DNA of 22,171 bases from positions 1 to 22,171 of the forward strand of contig JAHBNG010000181.1 in NCBI GenBank assembly GCA_019217005.1, given 5' to 3'. The notes beneath the pieces are model-generated. The model searched no databases, was not told the DNA's origin, and saw only the letters and a list, made by a program, of their open reading frames with translations. A program made the position numbers and the translations under genes. Each line of letters opens with the position of its first letter. The stretch's first letter is position 1. The DNA is from Chloroflexi bacterium TSY. Lineage in GTDB: Bacteria; Chloroflexota; Anaerolineae; Caldilineales; Caldilineaceae. This document shows positions 21,853 through 22,171 of the stretch, in pieces.

Positions 21853-22171
21853 AACAATGGTTTTTCAATAATATTGAATCATTTGAACCCAAAGTAGGTT
21901 TTGAAACACGGTTTGTCGTTCAGGTTGAAGATAGAAATTATCCACATTTATGGAAACTGACAGAAGTCGTACCGATGAAGAAAATTTGTTACGAATGGCG
22001 ATTTGAAGGATATCCAGGTAGTGCAATTTCAGAATTTGAAATATATGAGGTAGGCAATCGGGCAAGGTTAAGATTGACTTACACAGTTGTCGAAGATTTC
22101 CCAGATAATATTCCTGAATTCGAAAGAAAAAGTGGTGTTGAAGGCTGGAATTATTTTATAAAAGATACCTT

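Larger units (their letters stand above)
20268..22171 (+). pseudogene. AHSA1-type SRPBCC gene split by IS copy 2; runs off the window
   Basis: ATG 20268 follows GGAGG. The first 33 residues (MKKTEEPIVVEQIFATSVEN through DKMKQ) are followed by the IS at 20367; coding resumes at 21858 with WFFNNIESFEPKVGFETRF and continues open to the window end (NYFIKDT). Removing the IS and one copy of AACAA restores a continuous AHSA1/START frame, including the typical CYEWRFEGYPG region. At present the frame ends four codons after entering the IS inverted repeat region (LYFLVKA), so the product is non-functional. Members of the family bind hydrophobic ligands or act as Hsp90 co-chaperone relatives; no specific role can be given. 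Confidence 0.88.

Noticed and set aside
21865..22065. Minus-strand 66-residue frame at the right end
   Set aside because: It is the antisense of the continuing AHSA1-type gene.
1..22171. CRISPR array, tRNA or rRNA genes
   Set aside because: I saw no regularly spaced direct repeats, no cloverleaf with a T-loop GGTTCGAATC-like core and no rRNA signature.

Overview
The window reads as accessory DNA from a bacterial chromosome. My best guess at the source is a Chloroflexota-type organism, based on the style of the solute-binding lipoprotein, the mix of catabolic genes and the heavy insertion-sequence load. This is inference; there is no rRNA, tRNA or marker gene to anchor it. Base composition changes sharply between blocks (GC-rich dioxygenase at the left end and GC-rich cyclase-like gene near the right end, AT-richer genes between), which suggests a mosaic of acquired segments.

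Layout. (1) 27-2534: a TauD/TfdA-type Fe(II)/2-oxoglutarate oxygenase and an SbnA-like enzyme for 2,3-diaminopropionate synthesis, both typical of nonribosomal-peptide or siderophore pathways; no SbnB or NRPS gene is present. (2) 2759-3686, minus strand: an AraC/GyrI-type regulator with a frameshift near its N-terminus. (3) 3702-6246: an IS1595-family element with its own 8-bp target duplication, itself interrupted by a second, unrelated IS (4707-6208). (4) 6654-14441: the only well-preserved block, a plus-strand catabolic locus: creatinase-like M24 protein, family 5 solute-binding lipoprotein, two DppB/DppC-type permeases, a Gfo/Idh/MocA oxidoreductase and a xylose-isomerase-like TIM-barrel protein. 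No transporter ATPase is encoded here. A small inverted-repeat element and a methyltransferase remnant lie between the last two genes. (5) 14536-16166: a 155-bp MITE and an intact DDE-transposase IS. (6) 16192-19023: a cytochrome P450 C-terminal stump cut by that IS, an unknown gene overlapping it by ATGA, a GyrI-like effector domain without a DNA-binding part, a small membrane-protein gene split by a second copy of the MITE, and an SRPBCC protein. (7) 19150-20115: a squalene-cyclase-like toroid protein with a promoter very close to its start codon. (8) 20268-22171: an AHSA1/SRPBCC gene interrupted by the second copy of the region-3 IS; the gene runs off the window.

The clearest result is a readable insertion history. 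Four insertions have exact target duplications (8 bp IS1595, 8 bp and 8 bp MITE, 5 bp IS copy 2) and a fifth (IS copy 1) is flanked by a 7-bp repeat. In two cases removing the element and one duplication restores an uninterrupted reading frame. The MITE copies differ at one base in 155 and have no transposase or recognisable parent in the window. The functional centre is the 6654-14441 locus, probably for import and oxidative or isomerising breakdown of a small peptide-like, opine-like or amino-sugar compound; the exact substrate cannot be read from the sequence.
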